Made by a program: the position numbers and the translations under genes
Notes under the pieces: model-generated
Told to the model about the DNA's origin: nothing
What the model saw: the letters and a program-made list of their open reading frames with translations, nothing else
Database searches by the model: none
Shown: piece after piece, positions 34,154 to 46,936 of the stretch
Position numbering within the stretch: the first letter of the stretch is position 1
Layout of the letters: each line of letters begins with the position of its first letter
NCBI GenBank assembly: GCA_023525715.1
Contig: CM042017.1
Location: forward strand, 78,685,169 to 78,749,168
Length of the DNA: 64,000 nucleotides
From: Cichorium intybus
Taxonomy: Eukaryota; Streptophyta; Magnoliopsida; Asterales; Asteraceae
Reading direction: 5' to 3'

Positions 34154-36205
34154 CTGTAAATAATCCACCAAAACAAAGGATATAAATGATAAACCCAGAT
34201 GAGTCGTTGAATTCCAGTTCAAAAGGGTATGGAAATCAAAGTGGGACGTTCTAATTCAGAGCTCACGGAAACTTACCTTCCTATTAAGCAGCGGAGTTCG
34301 CTGACCTCTGTGACCATGCATACTTCCACCTTACTACTTGTTTTCTAATAGGAACTCACAAGTGGTGTGCAATCGTTTCCTTTATCTCTTGAATCAAGAT
34401 GAATTAACGACTTTATCCACCAATATATCTTCTTCGTCAATTGAATACATCAAAAGCAGTTACCGTTTCATCCTCTCCACCGGTGATATCAGCAAATCAC
34501 TCGAAGGCCAACTTTCTTCGCCACTTGGACTTCTCCATCGTCTCAATTTAATCACGAGTATCAAAGAATTCTGCAGACTAAGCCTTCATCTCCATTTTAC
34601 TTCTATAATTTGACCACCGAATAACATAAATAGTCAACCCATTTAGCGAATATCAAGCATAATCCATCTAAACCTTCGCAATCATCCCGAAAAACCTTCG
34701 CTGATTAACGCTTCCGTACCCAAAATTCTAGATCGCCTCCATATTTAGGACATCTGTAAATACCCTTCATCACCAATCCATTTAATCACTTCGCCGATGA
34801 TATCATTACCTTCCCCCTTCGCCATCTGTAAATCGAAATCTGAAATCCCATCTCCACTTCGTGACTCACGATTACAGGTAATCCTATAGTCGGCATCACA
34901 AACACAAATACACCGACCCATCGCTGCTTCCTTTTTTCTCGGTCCTGAATTTTCGTGTTCATCGGACCGCATCACAGCAGGATCGGTGTCTCTCTCTAGG
35001 TTCTCTCTCTCTCTCTAGCGTACTCTTCCATTCCCTCGGTTTGTATGGAAACGACACAAGGATGAAAAATGAAGAATTACACCTACTCTTCCATGGCTAA
35101 TTAGGAAACTCGATGGTCCATCCTGGGATGGGAGAGTTGTATTGAGGGAAGGGAGGAAGCAAGAGGTGACAGCAGGAGGTGGTGGCTAGATAGGATAGCA
35201 GAAAAAGGTGTCGCAAGAAGGGGGTAGCGGAGGTGGCGGGAAGATGAAGCTCTTTGGGTAGAAGACCTGGTAGAGCGTGATTGGTGAAAAAGAACCCACC
35301 CCCTTAAAATCGTGAAGACCCCCCCACCCCCAATCAAGTCTTCTAGAAATCTGCTCACATTTAAACTATATAAGAATTCTACTTTTAAAGTAGGGTAAAT
35401 TGCAAAAAAAAAAAATATACTAAATTTACATAAAATCTTGATTTTGACACTGTTTATTTTTTTAGCAATTAACTCATTAAGTTTTGGGCTAAATACAGAA
35501 AAGCCCTTCCATTTATAGGGGTATATTCAAAAAAACCCTTAAGTTATCTTTTAGTTTAAAAAACTCATTCTTTTATTTTTTTACCTATCACTTAAACTAA
35601 ATCAAAGGTTTTTACTCCTAATAGCCGGTTAAAGGAAAAGGCGTAGCTTTGAGAGTGAGGTGTATTGAGAACATGGCATACATGAACAAAAACTTTATCA
35701 AATTTACAACACAACTTCAATACAACTTCATTAATACTAAAAGACTATTAATTAATATAAAGTTACTTATCAAAACATGATTTACAATATAACTTCATTA
35801 ATAGCTTAATCGTATACATGGCAGATTGTGCAGATTTACAAGGCGAGATGTCGGCAGATGAGTTGAACAAAAGGGATAAAACCGAGCAGGCCGGACATGG
35901 GTCGAGTTGTGGAAGCAATGACGATGGTATGCATTAGTAAAATAGGGTTAATACAAGATACACGTCGGGAAGTGTGTCGAGCCAAGAACTCTCGGCGAGG
36001 AACTTGGCACGTCTGCCGAACATTTCGATACATACTCAAAATATAGAAACCCTTGAACGATCAAACGGAAGGGGAAGAAAGAAAGAAACGGAATATTCCA
36101 TTCCTTTTTAGAAGAATTTAAGTTCAATCTGTTAAAAGAAGAAGGAGAAATAGTTTATCGATTTCCAGGCCTAACCACACAAATTATGTTCACCTGTTTT
36201 GTTTT
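34154..36205. other. Decayed DNA, no gene recognised
   Basis: A CT microsatellite (34990-35020) and AT-rich stretches are seen. Some short open stretches occur (for example 34975-34745 on minus and 35818-35937 on plus) without motifs I can name. Nothing here is supported as a gene. Confidence 0.4.
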
Positions 36206-36211
36206 GTGTTT

Positions 36212-36330
36212 CAGATCGCTACACGAGAAGCAACTGAAAGCACAAGAATTAGATTCTTCATGATCTACCTGGTTGCAAGCTTTGGATATTACGCATTTAC
36301 TGGCTCTCTTTTTCCGATCTTGGCAGCTCC
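36212..36330 (+). pseudogene. Possible oligopeptide-transporter (OPT) exon fragment
   Basis: After an acceptor-like TTGTGTTTCAG (ending about 36213) the frame reads TREATESTRIRFFMIYLVAS then a YYAF and SLFPIL segment. That resembles the start of a membrane helix in OPT/YSL transporters, where a charged stretch precedes RFF(L/M)I and a GYLFP motif. Only about 40 codons match; the reading frame then runs on into unrelated sequence to 36421. It lies just before the LARD insertion. The family name is a tentative call. Confidence 0.35.
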
Positions 36331-39069
36331 AGTGACTCAACGTACGACAAAGCACCGAAAATCATCGTCAAACCGGTATCCCCACGGTTTTCAAAAGCGG
36401 CACTTTAACTTCTGGAACTAAGAGGAAAGTTGCGATACAGTCGATTTGAGCGACGAGAGTGCATCCGCCATGAACTAGGCAGTTCAGAATTACCTCCGCC
36501 CTAGAGTGTGACAACCAAAAATTTATTTAAGCGTATAAAATATAATTTGACGCTTAAATGTTTTATGGATGGACAAAAAGGTCAAATAAGGTGAAACTAT
36601 GTAAATGTATGGGTTAAGACATTTTATTAAGTCAATACGATATGTTACTTCATTTAGAAATATGGTTTTAACGACCCAAGAGCTAAAAGGAGAATAAATG
36701 ACCGAAAGTGAAATTTTTATTGTCAAATCTTTAGAAATTGATATATCAAAATCTAAAAGGTATTGAGAAAAAGTCATCAAGATGACTTTGGTAAGATTTG
36801 AGATAATAAAAATATAGGAAAACGATTCGGGTCATTTGGAGCTATAACGAAGAAGTTATGATGGATTTAAAATGGCTCAAAAGTGATAAAAATGACCAAA
36901 GGGTCATTTTCAAGGGTTAATATCAGAAAACCTGTTAAGAATCAAACTTAAGTCAGTAGAGGAATGTTGTAAAGGTCGTTTCCACCTTTCCGAATGTATA
37001 AAGTTTTTAAAATTTAGATGTCATATGAACAAGTTATGGCTAGGTAAAGATTATGAAAAATAAGCAGCAAAGTGCTGAAATAGTAGGCATAGATCTAGGG
37101 GTATTCTTGGAATTTTCCTAATCTGACCCAAATAACAATCAGAACCCGGTTTTGGTAGTACTGTGTACGCGTTCTCATCAGAAAGACGTCCTTTCTCTAT
37201 CTCGATAAACACAATACACAACCACTAGATCCCAAAATCAGAAATTGAGAGAAAGGGAGGAACGAAATCAGAATTCCTTTGTTGTGTGGGTGGAACTCGC
37301 GATCTATAGAGAGGGAAAAACGGGATTCAGCAAAACATCCTCAAAACAACATGCACACACGCATCAGATTCATATGTATGCGCGTAAAGATCGAATCAAA
37401 GAGAGAGTTAGGGGTTGCGACTCAAGAGAGACGACAGGAACAGATGGTTTTGGTCCTTGTAGCCACGATTCCAGCGAGAATGAGAGACAAATCGAAGAAA
37501 ATGAATAAGAGCAACAGCAGCAGGTGCTGCTGGAACGAGAAGGCGACGGTAGAACCGCCGGTCGGCGGCGATTGCCGGCCCTGATGGCGGCATAAGGGCG
37601 TCGGTGACTGGAGGTGACTTCCTTAGTCCGATTTGATGTATAAATGAACTTAATTTCAGTTATTTTGGTCTGTTGTGATCAGAAATCAAAGGTAAAAAGA
37701 AAAGAAAACTTAGATCTAAGTTGTTATTATCCATTGAAAGGTCAAAATGCGAATGCATGTTGAGTTTGACCACTGGTTTTGATGAGGATTTCTTACAGGT
37801 CTAATTTCCATGGATATGGTCAAGAATACCTTCTGATTCCAGACTCCTGATTCAGTTTTCAAGGCTTGTTGGAAGGTAAAAATCTGATTTTTAGCCCTAG
37901 TTTGTTAAATCCGAAATCTCTTCATGCATGTTGGAGCTGAAACTGGTTTATGGTTTCTAATACTTTATGGATTCAAGAAATACGTATGGTTTTAAGGTTT
38001 TGATTGTTTAGCTCGGTTGATTTTGTGTACATGTTTGATAATACCGTCAAGATTCAAGAAGACAAGATAATTTGGGTTTGACTTGGAATTTGTCAAATGT
38101 ATGTTAAAGATTTTGTTGGAGGGTTTTAAGTACATTGGTACTAAATTGGAACTTTCAAAGGAACAATAACATATGAATTGTTTGGTTGATAATTGGAAAA
38201 GTTTGATCCTTTACACAAGTTATGGAATTTTTGTAAATGGTTGATATATCATTTTGAAATTCTTAATGGTTGTTGAAATTGGAATGGAATAAAGGATTCC
38301 CACACTTAATGAACAACATAATTAAAATAAACTAGTATGGATCAAAGAACTTGGTGCATTTTGGTAAGTTGGAATGGAATCGAAAATTCCATTCTTTATG
38401 GGACCATTTTAGTATGTGCAACTAATGTTCAAAAGAACACCAATTTTAGTCGGATTGACTCTTATGGAATGTTAGGAACACTTTGATGACAATTTGAAAG
38501 AAAATATGAAGGTTTTTGCCGGTTTCTATTTTAGGAAACTTTATTTGTTGAAATTTGTCAAAAGGGCATAAACGAGTGAAAAGAAAGATGTTTTGACATC
38601 TAACCATTGAAGTGAACACGTAGAGATGTAAAAAGTAAAATGTTGTTAAAATAACTTTGTAGAAACCTAAAAATACCATTTTTAGTCAAAATGGGACAAA
38701 AGGGTAAAAGTGTCCAAATAGTTGTTATGTGATAGGAATCACACTTAGCCATTGGAATGGAACTTGATAAGGACTAGAACTAGTCAAGAATGATTAGATA
38801 AACGTTATTTGTTTAGTTGTCTAATAAGTTCTCATCTTCTATTAAATTAATAGAGATTGATGGACGCTTGGAAGCAATGAAAGACTAGAGCTATGTGGAT
38901 TAGCGTAGCTAGACGTACCTAGCTACTAAGGTGAGTACATGTGGCTTTTTCCCACTATGGGGTACATGGAAAAATTGTTAACAAATCTTTTATATGACTT
39001 ATGAATATCAAATGATATGGAAATCGTTTTACGTATGTTACGATAATAAAAGTTTTATATGATGATTTG

Positions 39070-39215
39070 AAAGAATGTTTTGGCATCAAGCCTACAATGA
39101 TTACGAAAGTATGTTTTGGCATTTAGCCTACTTTGTTACTGAAAGATTGTTTTGGCTTCAAGCCTACTATGCCTGTGAAAGAATATTTTGGAAGTCAGTC
39201 TACTATGGCTAATGT
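39070..39215 (+). repeat. 4 x 36 bp tandem repeat in the LARD LTR
   Basis: Units are marked by TTTTGGC at 39078, 39114 and 39150 and TTTTGG at 39186, followed by CAAGCCTAC-like text. The same array occurs in the 3' LTR at about 55890-56025. Confidence 0.8.
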
Positions 39216-39404
39216 TTTATGAATCTGTTTCAAAAGAACAATGATTATATGTACTAAATGATTTGATCCTTATATAAGTTTATGAAATATTTAATCTGTT
39301 AATATCTATGTTATTGCACATGCATCTCATGGCATTATATGATATTTTATACAAAAGAAAAAGCAGTGTCTTTACGCATGCATAGAGTGTGAATGCATAT
39401 GAGT

Positions 39405-39635
39405 CGAGTAAGGTCCGGACGCGTCCCCGTAACGGGACAAGACTCTACTGGGATGGTACCTCCCGTCGCGAAGTAGAAGCCTTTCAGGCGTCAATATAGG
39501 ATGATTTATTCTCCTATTTTGGCGAGCTTTGGTCTTTATAGACCTTTAGGCGCGGTATATAACCGTGAGCTTTTGTCACGAATGTGACATGGTCTTTTTG
39601 ACCTAAGGCGCGGGTAGGAAAACCCGCGAGTTTTG
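39405..39635 (+). promoter_or_regulatory. Cluster of short hairpins in the LARD LTR
   Basis: Within about 230 bp there are consecutive inverted repeats: CCCGTAACGGG, CTACT...AGTAG, GGTCTTTATAGACC, GCGGTATATAACCGTG, TGTCACGAATGTGACA, GGTCTTTTTGACC and GCGGGTAGGAAAACCCGC. The second LTR (about 56220-56455) keeps all of them. This looks like structured leader RNA. Confidence 0.65.
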
Positions 39636-40359
39636 CATTGGTGTGAGAATCATGCATTACATGTGTACCTATTATGTAAGATACATATTGATTTGAATAT
39701 ATTGTTTAAGTTTCAAGATTTTATGAGCTGGTTTCGCAAAGAATTTTTGAAAGTAAATGTCATCTATATGAATTAGATCGTAAAGAAGTTTTGGAAAGTA
39801 AAGGTTATATTATATGACTTATTTTGCAAAGGATTTTGAAAAGAAATATATCAAATATATGATATTGATTATAAAACATTTTCAATGATGTTTTGAGTCT
39901 AAAACCCATGTAGCTCACGAGACGTTTTCGTCTTATATATTTTATTTTATGCCATGTATCCCAAGTTTTAGACACGAGAGATAGAAGCAAGTAGATGACC
40001 CGAGGTGATTGAGATTTTAGATGGAGCGAACCTTGGCTGATATACTGGGTTGTAATCCTAACTTGCTTTCTATGGTTTAGTTTGGTATGAAGTTGTAACC
40101 CCCGTAGTTGTTTAAATATCTTTACAACTAAATGGTTTTGTTGGGACCGAAGTTTTAAGACGTGACTTTATGTTATGAGTAAAGTTTTGAAAGGTTTACA
40201 TTTTGTCATATAATATTTTAAAATAAGCGGTAGCACTATTGTGCTTTTAACACTACTGTGTTTTAAAGTTTATGTGCTTTTGGCGCTACTGTTTATGCGC
40301 TTTTGGCGTTATTATGTTTTTCAAAAAAAAATTATTACGAAAAAAATCGGGGTGTTACA

Positions 40360-42160
40360 AGTTGGTATCAGAGCCATAGTTTGAGCGAATTAGGTGTCGA
40401 GACTCGAACCTAGGCTTAAACTGTGTGAGGCTTAAGTGAGAATACATACATAAGATAAGACCGTTAGCAAGAAAGCTACGCCTTTCATAAGATGCTTCGT
40501 AAGATAGGTTGATTAACCTAAGAAATTAAGATAGGTTGCATGCCTATAGAATGATGAGACTGTTGAGTCTAAGATAATATTGGACTGTTATGGAATTATG
40601 TGCTTATTTTCCATAACTGTTACACTTATGCAAGTATATTCTTATAAACATTAAGATTCCCTGATACATGTTAATAGTATATATTTTATAATGTATTAAG
40701 CTAACCTGAACCATTGAACCAGGAGACCTAGTGGTGATGCCAGAATCAAATATGTATAGGTGGTTATGATAATATGGGCCCGTATTATCATAATCACAGG
40801 ATATGTATATGAGATTGGTGGAATCACGAAGGGATTTTGGAAATCTGGTAAGGGTTATATGTAGAAGGTTTGAATAACATAGGATTGTCATACCTATGTG
40901 TTAAGGTAAAGTATAATTGAAAAGTATTAAAGATAATATAATGTAAGTGTATAACGTAGTTCAGAAACCCAAAATGAACAAATATGACAATTGCTATACC
41001 TTATGTAGGTTGAGTAGCACTATAAGTATGCATATCAGAATAATATGAAGTATGAATGAGAACATTTAAATAAGTATGATGAAAATGTGCCACCCAAATG
41101 GGAATTATGAAGCAATTAGCATGGAATGTAGATAAAGGCTTGGGTCTTGTTGTCTGGATACAGACCCTATGGCTATATAACATAAGTAAAGAAGAAAGAT
41201 TGAAGGTAGCAACCATGAGTGCCACTCAGGGACTACTATGGGGCTCAAGAATAACTAGTAAAAGTTAAGATTTTGCATGTTGGTTAGAAGATGAATGTAA
41301 CATGCCTAATCAAGGCAAGGAATCCAAGATGATAATACGAGCTAAAGATAGGAGATGGCAAGATAATCAAGAAAGCGGGAAGTTATGACTTCCAAACGCG
41401 AATGAGTACCACGAGTGAAAGCATTTAAAGATTGGGCAAATGGTTAAGTCATAAGTACGATGACTTAACAGGAAAATATGACAAGCAAAGTGCCCAAGAA
41501 GATTAAAGAAATGAAAATGGAAGAGTAACAAAGGTACGGAATTTTAAGTACTATACTCTATTATAGCTTTGTTGTCTATATGAGCCTAAGCTACGTGTAA
41601 AGGTGCTGAAGATTTCATGCATCGAATGACTGAGTATGACATGACACATGTTTAAAGCACATTGTCAAAGCTTGGCAGCTTAAGTGTCGTGGTTGAGAAT
41701 ATAGAAGGTTTAAGCAAGACAAAGATTTTATGCCTTGTTCTATGTGACGCAATCATACGGGGATCACTACTGGATGGTAAGTAGACGGCTATAGTAGTGT
41801 ACAAAATTGAAAGCAGATTGCCCAAGCTAACGTGCAGTGGGATTATTAGTAAGATGGGCTCGTGAGTGTCACGATGCATTTATGTGGAAGACACGATGCC
41901 ATGTTTGAGCACAAGTCGATGTTTGAAAGGATACGTCATGGACGAGATACTAAAATGAAGAGAGGGCACGCCGCTTAAGTGGACGCAATACGACATTAGA
42001 AGATAGTGACGCTTGAGCTATACTAAGTTATAGTTGTGTGTGTATGTGTGATGATTCTGAAGCTTATTGATTGTTCCTAAGGGACTCTTCATTGCTAGAA
42101 GCTAGATTCAAGACGAAGTCGGTGCATTAACAAGTCTAGACATTGATGGTGTGACATGTC
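40360..42160 (+). other. LARD internal region, left part, with primer site
   Basis: TGGTATCAGAGCC (40363-40375) matches initiator tRNA-Met. The remaining 1.8 kb has stops in every frame and no gag motifs. The last five bases, ATGTC (42156-42160), would be the target site of the copia insertion. Confidence 0.8.
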
Positions 42161-42933
42161 TGAAGGGTTTTCTAGCAAACAATGAACACAAATAAATCTT
42201 ATGGTTCACATGCAACCCTAGAAAGATCTATGTTTTCTTCTATAAAGATAATAAACTAAAACCTAAAGGCCAACAATTATTTCTAAAGTTTAAATCAGAA
42301 GAACCAACCTTTGAATCTTGTTCTTGAAGCTAGCAGCAAAAGTATCCTGCCTCAAATGCAAGTCACACCCAAAGCAATGGAGAAGACAATACAGCAGAGT
42401 TTATCTGGTGAAAGTGGCGCAGGTTTTAGGGTGGCCAGGTGCCTCCTTTTATAGCCTCCAAAGGTTACAGCTGAAACCCTAAGAAGCCTCCAAATGGGCA
42501 AGCCTGTTAACCATTTGGACAAGGCTTTCCTTAACCTTAATTAGGGTTTCGAAATATGAGTGTATCCACTCATAATTTCGCCAACTTAAGCCCCTGGCTA
42601 CTGGCTTGCCAGTTATTCAATTATTGAATAAATACAAACCAGTCCATGCACTTTTAATTAATTAATTTAATCACTGAATTAAATCCAATTAATTCTAGAT
42701 TAAATCTTAATTAATTATTATAGTTTCTAATTAATATATTAACACTTAAATATATTAATAAACCATTTAATTAATTCTATTGATTTATTACACAATTAAT
42801 AAATCAACCTTTAACTCTACTGAACTCTATCCTGACCTCCAGCTATGAGGGCAACCCAAATGGACTTTGCTTCAATTAACAATATAAATATAAATATAAA
42901 TATAAAGTCATGGTTTAGACACCTAATCCAACA
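42161..42933 (-). repeat. 3' LTR of the copia element (773 bp)
   Basis: In element direction it starts TGTTGGATTAGG and ends AAAACCCTTCA. The adjacent minus-strand CCAAGTGGGAGAC is a typical copia polypurine tract. Confidence 0.9.
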
Positions 42934-45900
42934 GTCTCCCACTTGGATAAGTCTATGACTTTAATTTATCTTCTGATTAATAAACAACCTGCAGCTTCCT
43001 AGAAACTGCTGCCGAACTCTGACCCAGTCAGTTCTGTCCATAGATAAGTGATCATATGATCCTTCGTCCAACAAGATATTTCCAGACACGAGACATGGAT
43101 TGAAATCAATCTCTGTCCGATACTCTGTTTCCCGATTTCTGATTCTGCTTATGACTTTCGGACTTCTAATTAAACACATCAATTTAGTCCAGGCTGGCCA
43201 GCACTTTAGTCAACTTCAAAATCATCGATCGGCCTATAGATATCTGTTTCCCATCAGGGTCAAGGAACGAATAAGCTTTGACTCATATGGTTGTGTCTTT
43301 TACTTATCAAATCGTACACAACATGCGTTTTGTAACATCGAGTTACCGATGCGTTTTCGCATTATCAATGCACAACCGACTCGTAAATTTCAACTCATAT
43401 GTCTCCGCTTCAAGATCATAAGATTTTATCGTCTCAATATTGCTCGTGATGTTATCCATGAAGCAATCTATTGAGCGCGGGTTTATCTAATACTCAAATC
43501 TCTATTTCTAAGTACTCATGAATGTTGTAGCAGTCTTACTGCAATGTCTAACTCCTTAAACAATCTACAAACCAATTCATGACAGTCTTCATTCATACTT
43601 ACTCCCGAAAAGTATGAGCGACTGTGGACCTTTTGAATAATCAAATTATTCGGGAAGTGAAACATGCAAAAACGAAACTTAAAATATGACTGGTGGCTAC
43701 TCTTGTCTAATTACCAAGTCTCCACGAGGTAATCACCAAGTCGGATTTTACATAAACTATTATCGATTTCTAGATTCCTTTTAAACTATTTAATTCGTGT
43801 TATGTATCTATGTCTACTTGACCTTTCATTCTTTCTATGTATTCAAATGTTATACATTTATACACTTTATCCGATCGGATATCCTTCCGATGATATTTCA
43901 ATTTTGGTCATACCGTCAATCTCACTAACAACTCCATTCTATGTACTGTGACTTTCCATGGTTCTCGGGATCTTTAGTCCACATGACTGCACCCTAAGAC
44001 TATTTCGAGGTGTTACGATGTGCCGGTGAGCCACACGCGCTCCATCGAAATGCCAACGAAATTCTTTAACCATTAAGTCCTTATTTTTAAAACTTTTTTC
44101 AAATTTGTTATCTACATTCACCCATTAATCATTTTCCAATGATTTCTTACGTATGTACAAAATCCATTCAGTATTCCCAGCCAGGTCATATCCTGAATCT
44201 GACACACTATGCTCTAAGCATTAAGTCATCAAGACATGTTCATGACACTTCTGATCGATCCAAGAAACTTGTTGGATTCGATCCAGTCCTATTCCAAAAT
44301 CTTTTGGAATCTTAGGATTACTTATAATCCTTGTGTCACGACTTTTAGTAACTATATCCTTTCGGAGACTTTTTCTCATGCATCTTGAATCTTATCAAGA
44401 TCATGCTTATTATGGCCAGTTCTATACTGATGACAACATCTATCTGATATATGTCAATGGATTATGTGAGTATGCTGCACCTTCTTTATATTTCTCATGC
44501 CAAATCATTACACTTTGCAATGATAGAAAACTATTTCCTAGGCAATGCATCTTGAGTCTCATCAAGATCATTTTGGCAGAGTTTCAATCTATCTCATAGA
44601 CGTTTATAACCACCCGAGCATGCCATATCTTTATTAAGTCTTTCATAGCGATCCGTCTCTTAACACCAAGTCATTACACTTTGTAATGAAAAGAGACGTT
44701 TCCTAGAACCATTATGTAACACACATATGGAGATAGATGACAGCAATACTCCCACTGGCTTTGACACGGTTATGGACTATTCACAAAATCCAGAGCTTAT
44801 GGCACATTTTGAGAATCCAAACTTTTCTGACATCTTAATGGAAATCTTTCAGCCCTTTCTCAAAATCCAATCCTTTGGCATATTTTGAGAATCTGAATAT
44901 CCTTTCTTGCAAGATGCCTGCGGGGAAATCCCGGGTCCATGTACCTTTATACTGGCATATTCTTTGTGAGTCCCGATTAGTGTGCCGGTGATCCACACGC
45001 GCTCCACTAACGACTTACATTATGCAGTATCTTTTCAGATTTCATCTTCTATTGACAGTGCTTCTCTCGGAGTCAATTACTTGACTCTGAGTATCGTCTC
45101 TCTCAACCAGATGTTCTGAAGGTACATTTCTGTCCATGTTGGTTTCTTTTGATGATTACTCCCACTGGTTTTAAGACCAGTTGTAAAATCAATCAAACTG
45201 TCACATAGACTGTATCTCGTCCTAAGGTTCTCTTAATTGGCAGCAACCGGGCTCACCAATGCTTCCAAGTAGTCGGATTGAAAATCCGTACCAACTATAG
45301 TGTTTTACCACTATTCGGTATGTCACCCCGATCATAACTACTTATGACGGTGATCAGTACTACTGGTCAAGAGAAGGTTATGTCAGTATTAAAACAGAGA
45401 TCTGATTTCTGCTCTAAGCCTAGCGATGACTAAAGGTTATTTCACTTGGCTAATCCTGAAATCATTCAGGACTGTCCCAACTCCCACTGTCTCCTTAGAA
45501 TATGAGTTCTTTCTAAAAGAGCTCTTTCTTTTCCAGGTACAGCGGGATAGCCAGTGAAATGACATTTCTGATTAGGTTCAGGCCAGTCATGAGGTTCGGA
45601 CGAACACTACAAGACCCTGGACCTTTAATGTACAAGTGGGACAATCCCAGCTTTACATTTCAGACAGTGTCTGCAAAACCTACTTAGTCGAAGATGTGGT
45701 TGGAATATGGTTTATATGGTCTGACTGGTTTAGTGTTTAATTTACGGGAAACTAATTGGCAATGTATCTCATACATTGAGGATCGAACTGTTTCGACCAA
45801 TGCTCCATTATCTTCCCTAGGACACATTATAACTATTAATGTTCTTGGAAGAGAATAACTGTGAAACATTTTCCCAGTTTATGTTGTCACTCAGGTTCTG

Positions 45901-46649
45901 TGGATCTTGTACTTCCTTTGAAGTCCTTGAACTGTTCAAGGTTTCAATTCAATCGCTTATTCTGATAAGCGAAGCCATATTCGTCATACCGAATGACAAA
46001 TATCGTGAAGTATAAACAATTGTGTTCTATTCGGAGATTCGAGCAATACACAGCAGCTAATGTGTTCGTTGCTTCTAATCTCAATCTCTTTTACATCTCT
46101 ATGTAAACTTATGACTTTGTTAATTCTGTTCAAGACTTGCAATCTTCAGTTGACTCTAAGTCAACTGATTCCAAAATCCTATCCTTTGGTTCTTTGGGTG
46201 ATTCATTTCTTGCCACATGTGCTTTATAAAGAACTTAATCATCATCTGACCCTAAGTCAAATGATTCCAAAGTCCAGTCCAACTGGATCTTTGGTTGATT
46301 CATTTCTTAACACATTAAGAACTCAATTCATCATGTGACTCTAAGTCAAATGATTCCAAAGTCCTGTCCAACTGGACTTTTGGTTAAATTGATTCTTATA
46401 ATATTCATCTTAACAATCATAAGGGACACAATTCCTAAGATCCAAACACTTTGGATGCATTCAATATTCAAGTTATTACTAATTATGCATTCAACACAAT
46501 CATACAACATTTCAAGGATATTTCAAACAACATGTGTTAAAAGAAAATTGACAATTTTATTAAAAACAAAAATCCTTGCACAATGTACTATATGATAGAC
46601 AATGTCATACGCATCTAAAAGCTAATAACAATGTTTCAATATCTAACTA
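42934..46649 (-). other. Structured non-coding 3' region of the copia element
   Basis: A 73-codon minus-strand ORF (43182-42961) lies next to the polypurine tract; it matches 52494-52273 and has no known motif. The rest is non-coding and rich in hairpin repeats: three ~90-96 bp units starting at 46151, 46247 and 46336, each with TGAC(T/C)CTAAGTCA and a CCAAAG...CTTTGG-type stem; two copies of GCATCTTGA(A/G)TCT(T/C)ATCAAGATC (44381, 44547); and two copies of the 24-bp stem-loop motif (44020-44043, 44982-45005). Confidence 0.65.
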
Positions 46650-46841
46650 CACTACTAGAAAAAAGGTCTTTAATGACACGCATTGCGTGTCATTAAAGGG
46701 TACAGATGACACGCAAATGTATGTCAAGGAAGCCCCTGTCATAAATGACAGATGACACACATTTGTGTGTCGTAAATTTACGACATACATTAATGACAAA
46801 CCTTTATGACTTACAATGTAAGTCATAAAATTTTTTTAAAC

Positions 46842-46844
<3 letters not shown>

Positions 46845-46933
<89 letters not shown>
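46845..46933. repeat. TA dinucleotide microsatellite (~89 bp)
   Basis: Uninterrupted AT/TA alternation near the left end of the CACTA element. Repeat length is prone to assembly error. Confidence 0.95.

Positions 46934-46936
<3 letters not shown>

Larger units (their letters stand above)
36507..40359 (+). repeat. LARD 5' LTR (3853 bp)
   Basis: Starts TGTGACAACC and ends GGGGTGTTACA. The region 37190-37600 is a CT/GA-rich stretch with an ORF of about 100 codons (37279-37584), repeated at 54091-54396 in the other LTR; it has no known motif. A 4 x 36 bp tandem array is at 39070-39215 and a cluster of short hairpins at 39405-39635. Confidence 0.9.

Noticed and set aside
37279..37584. 101-codon ORF repeated in both LARD LTRs (also 54091-54396)
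   Set aside because: Being in both LTRs is expected because LTRs are copies; no domain is seen, so repetition is not evidence of coding.
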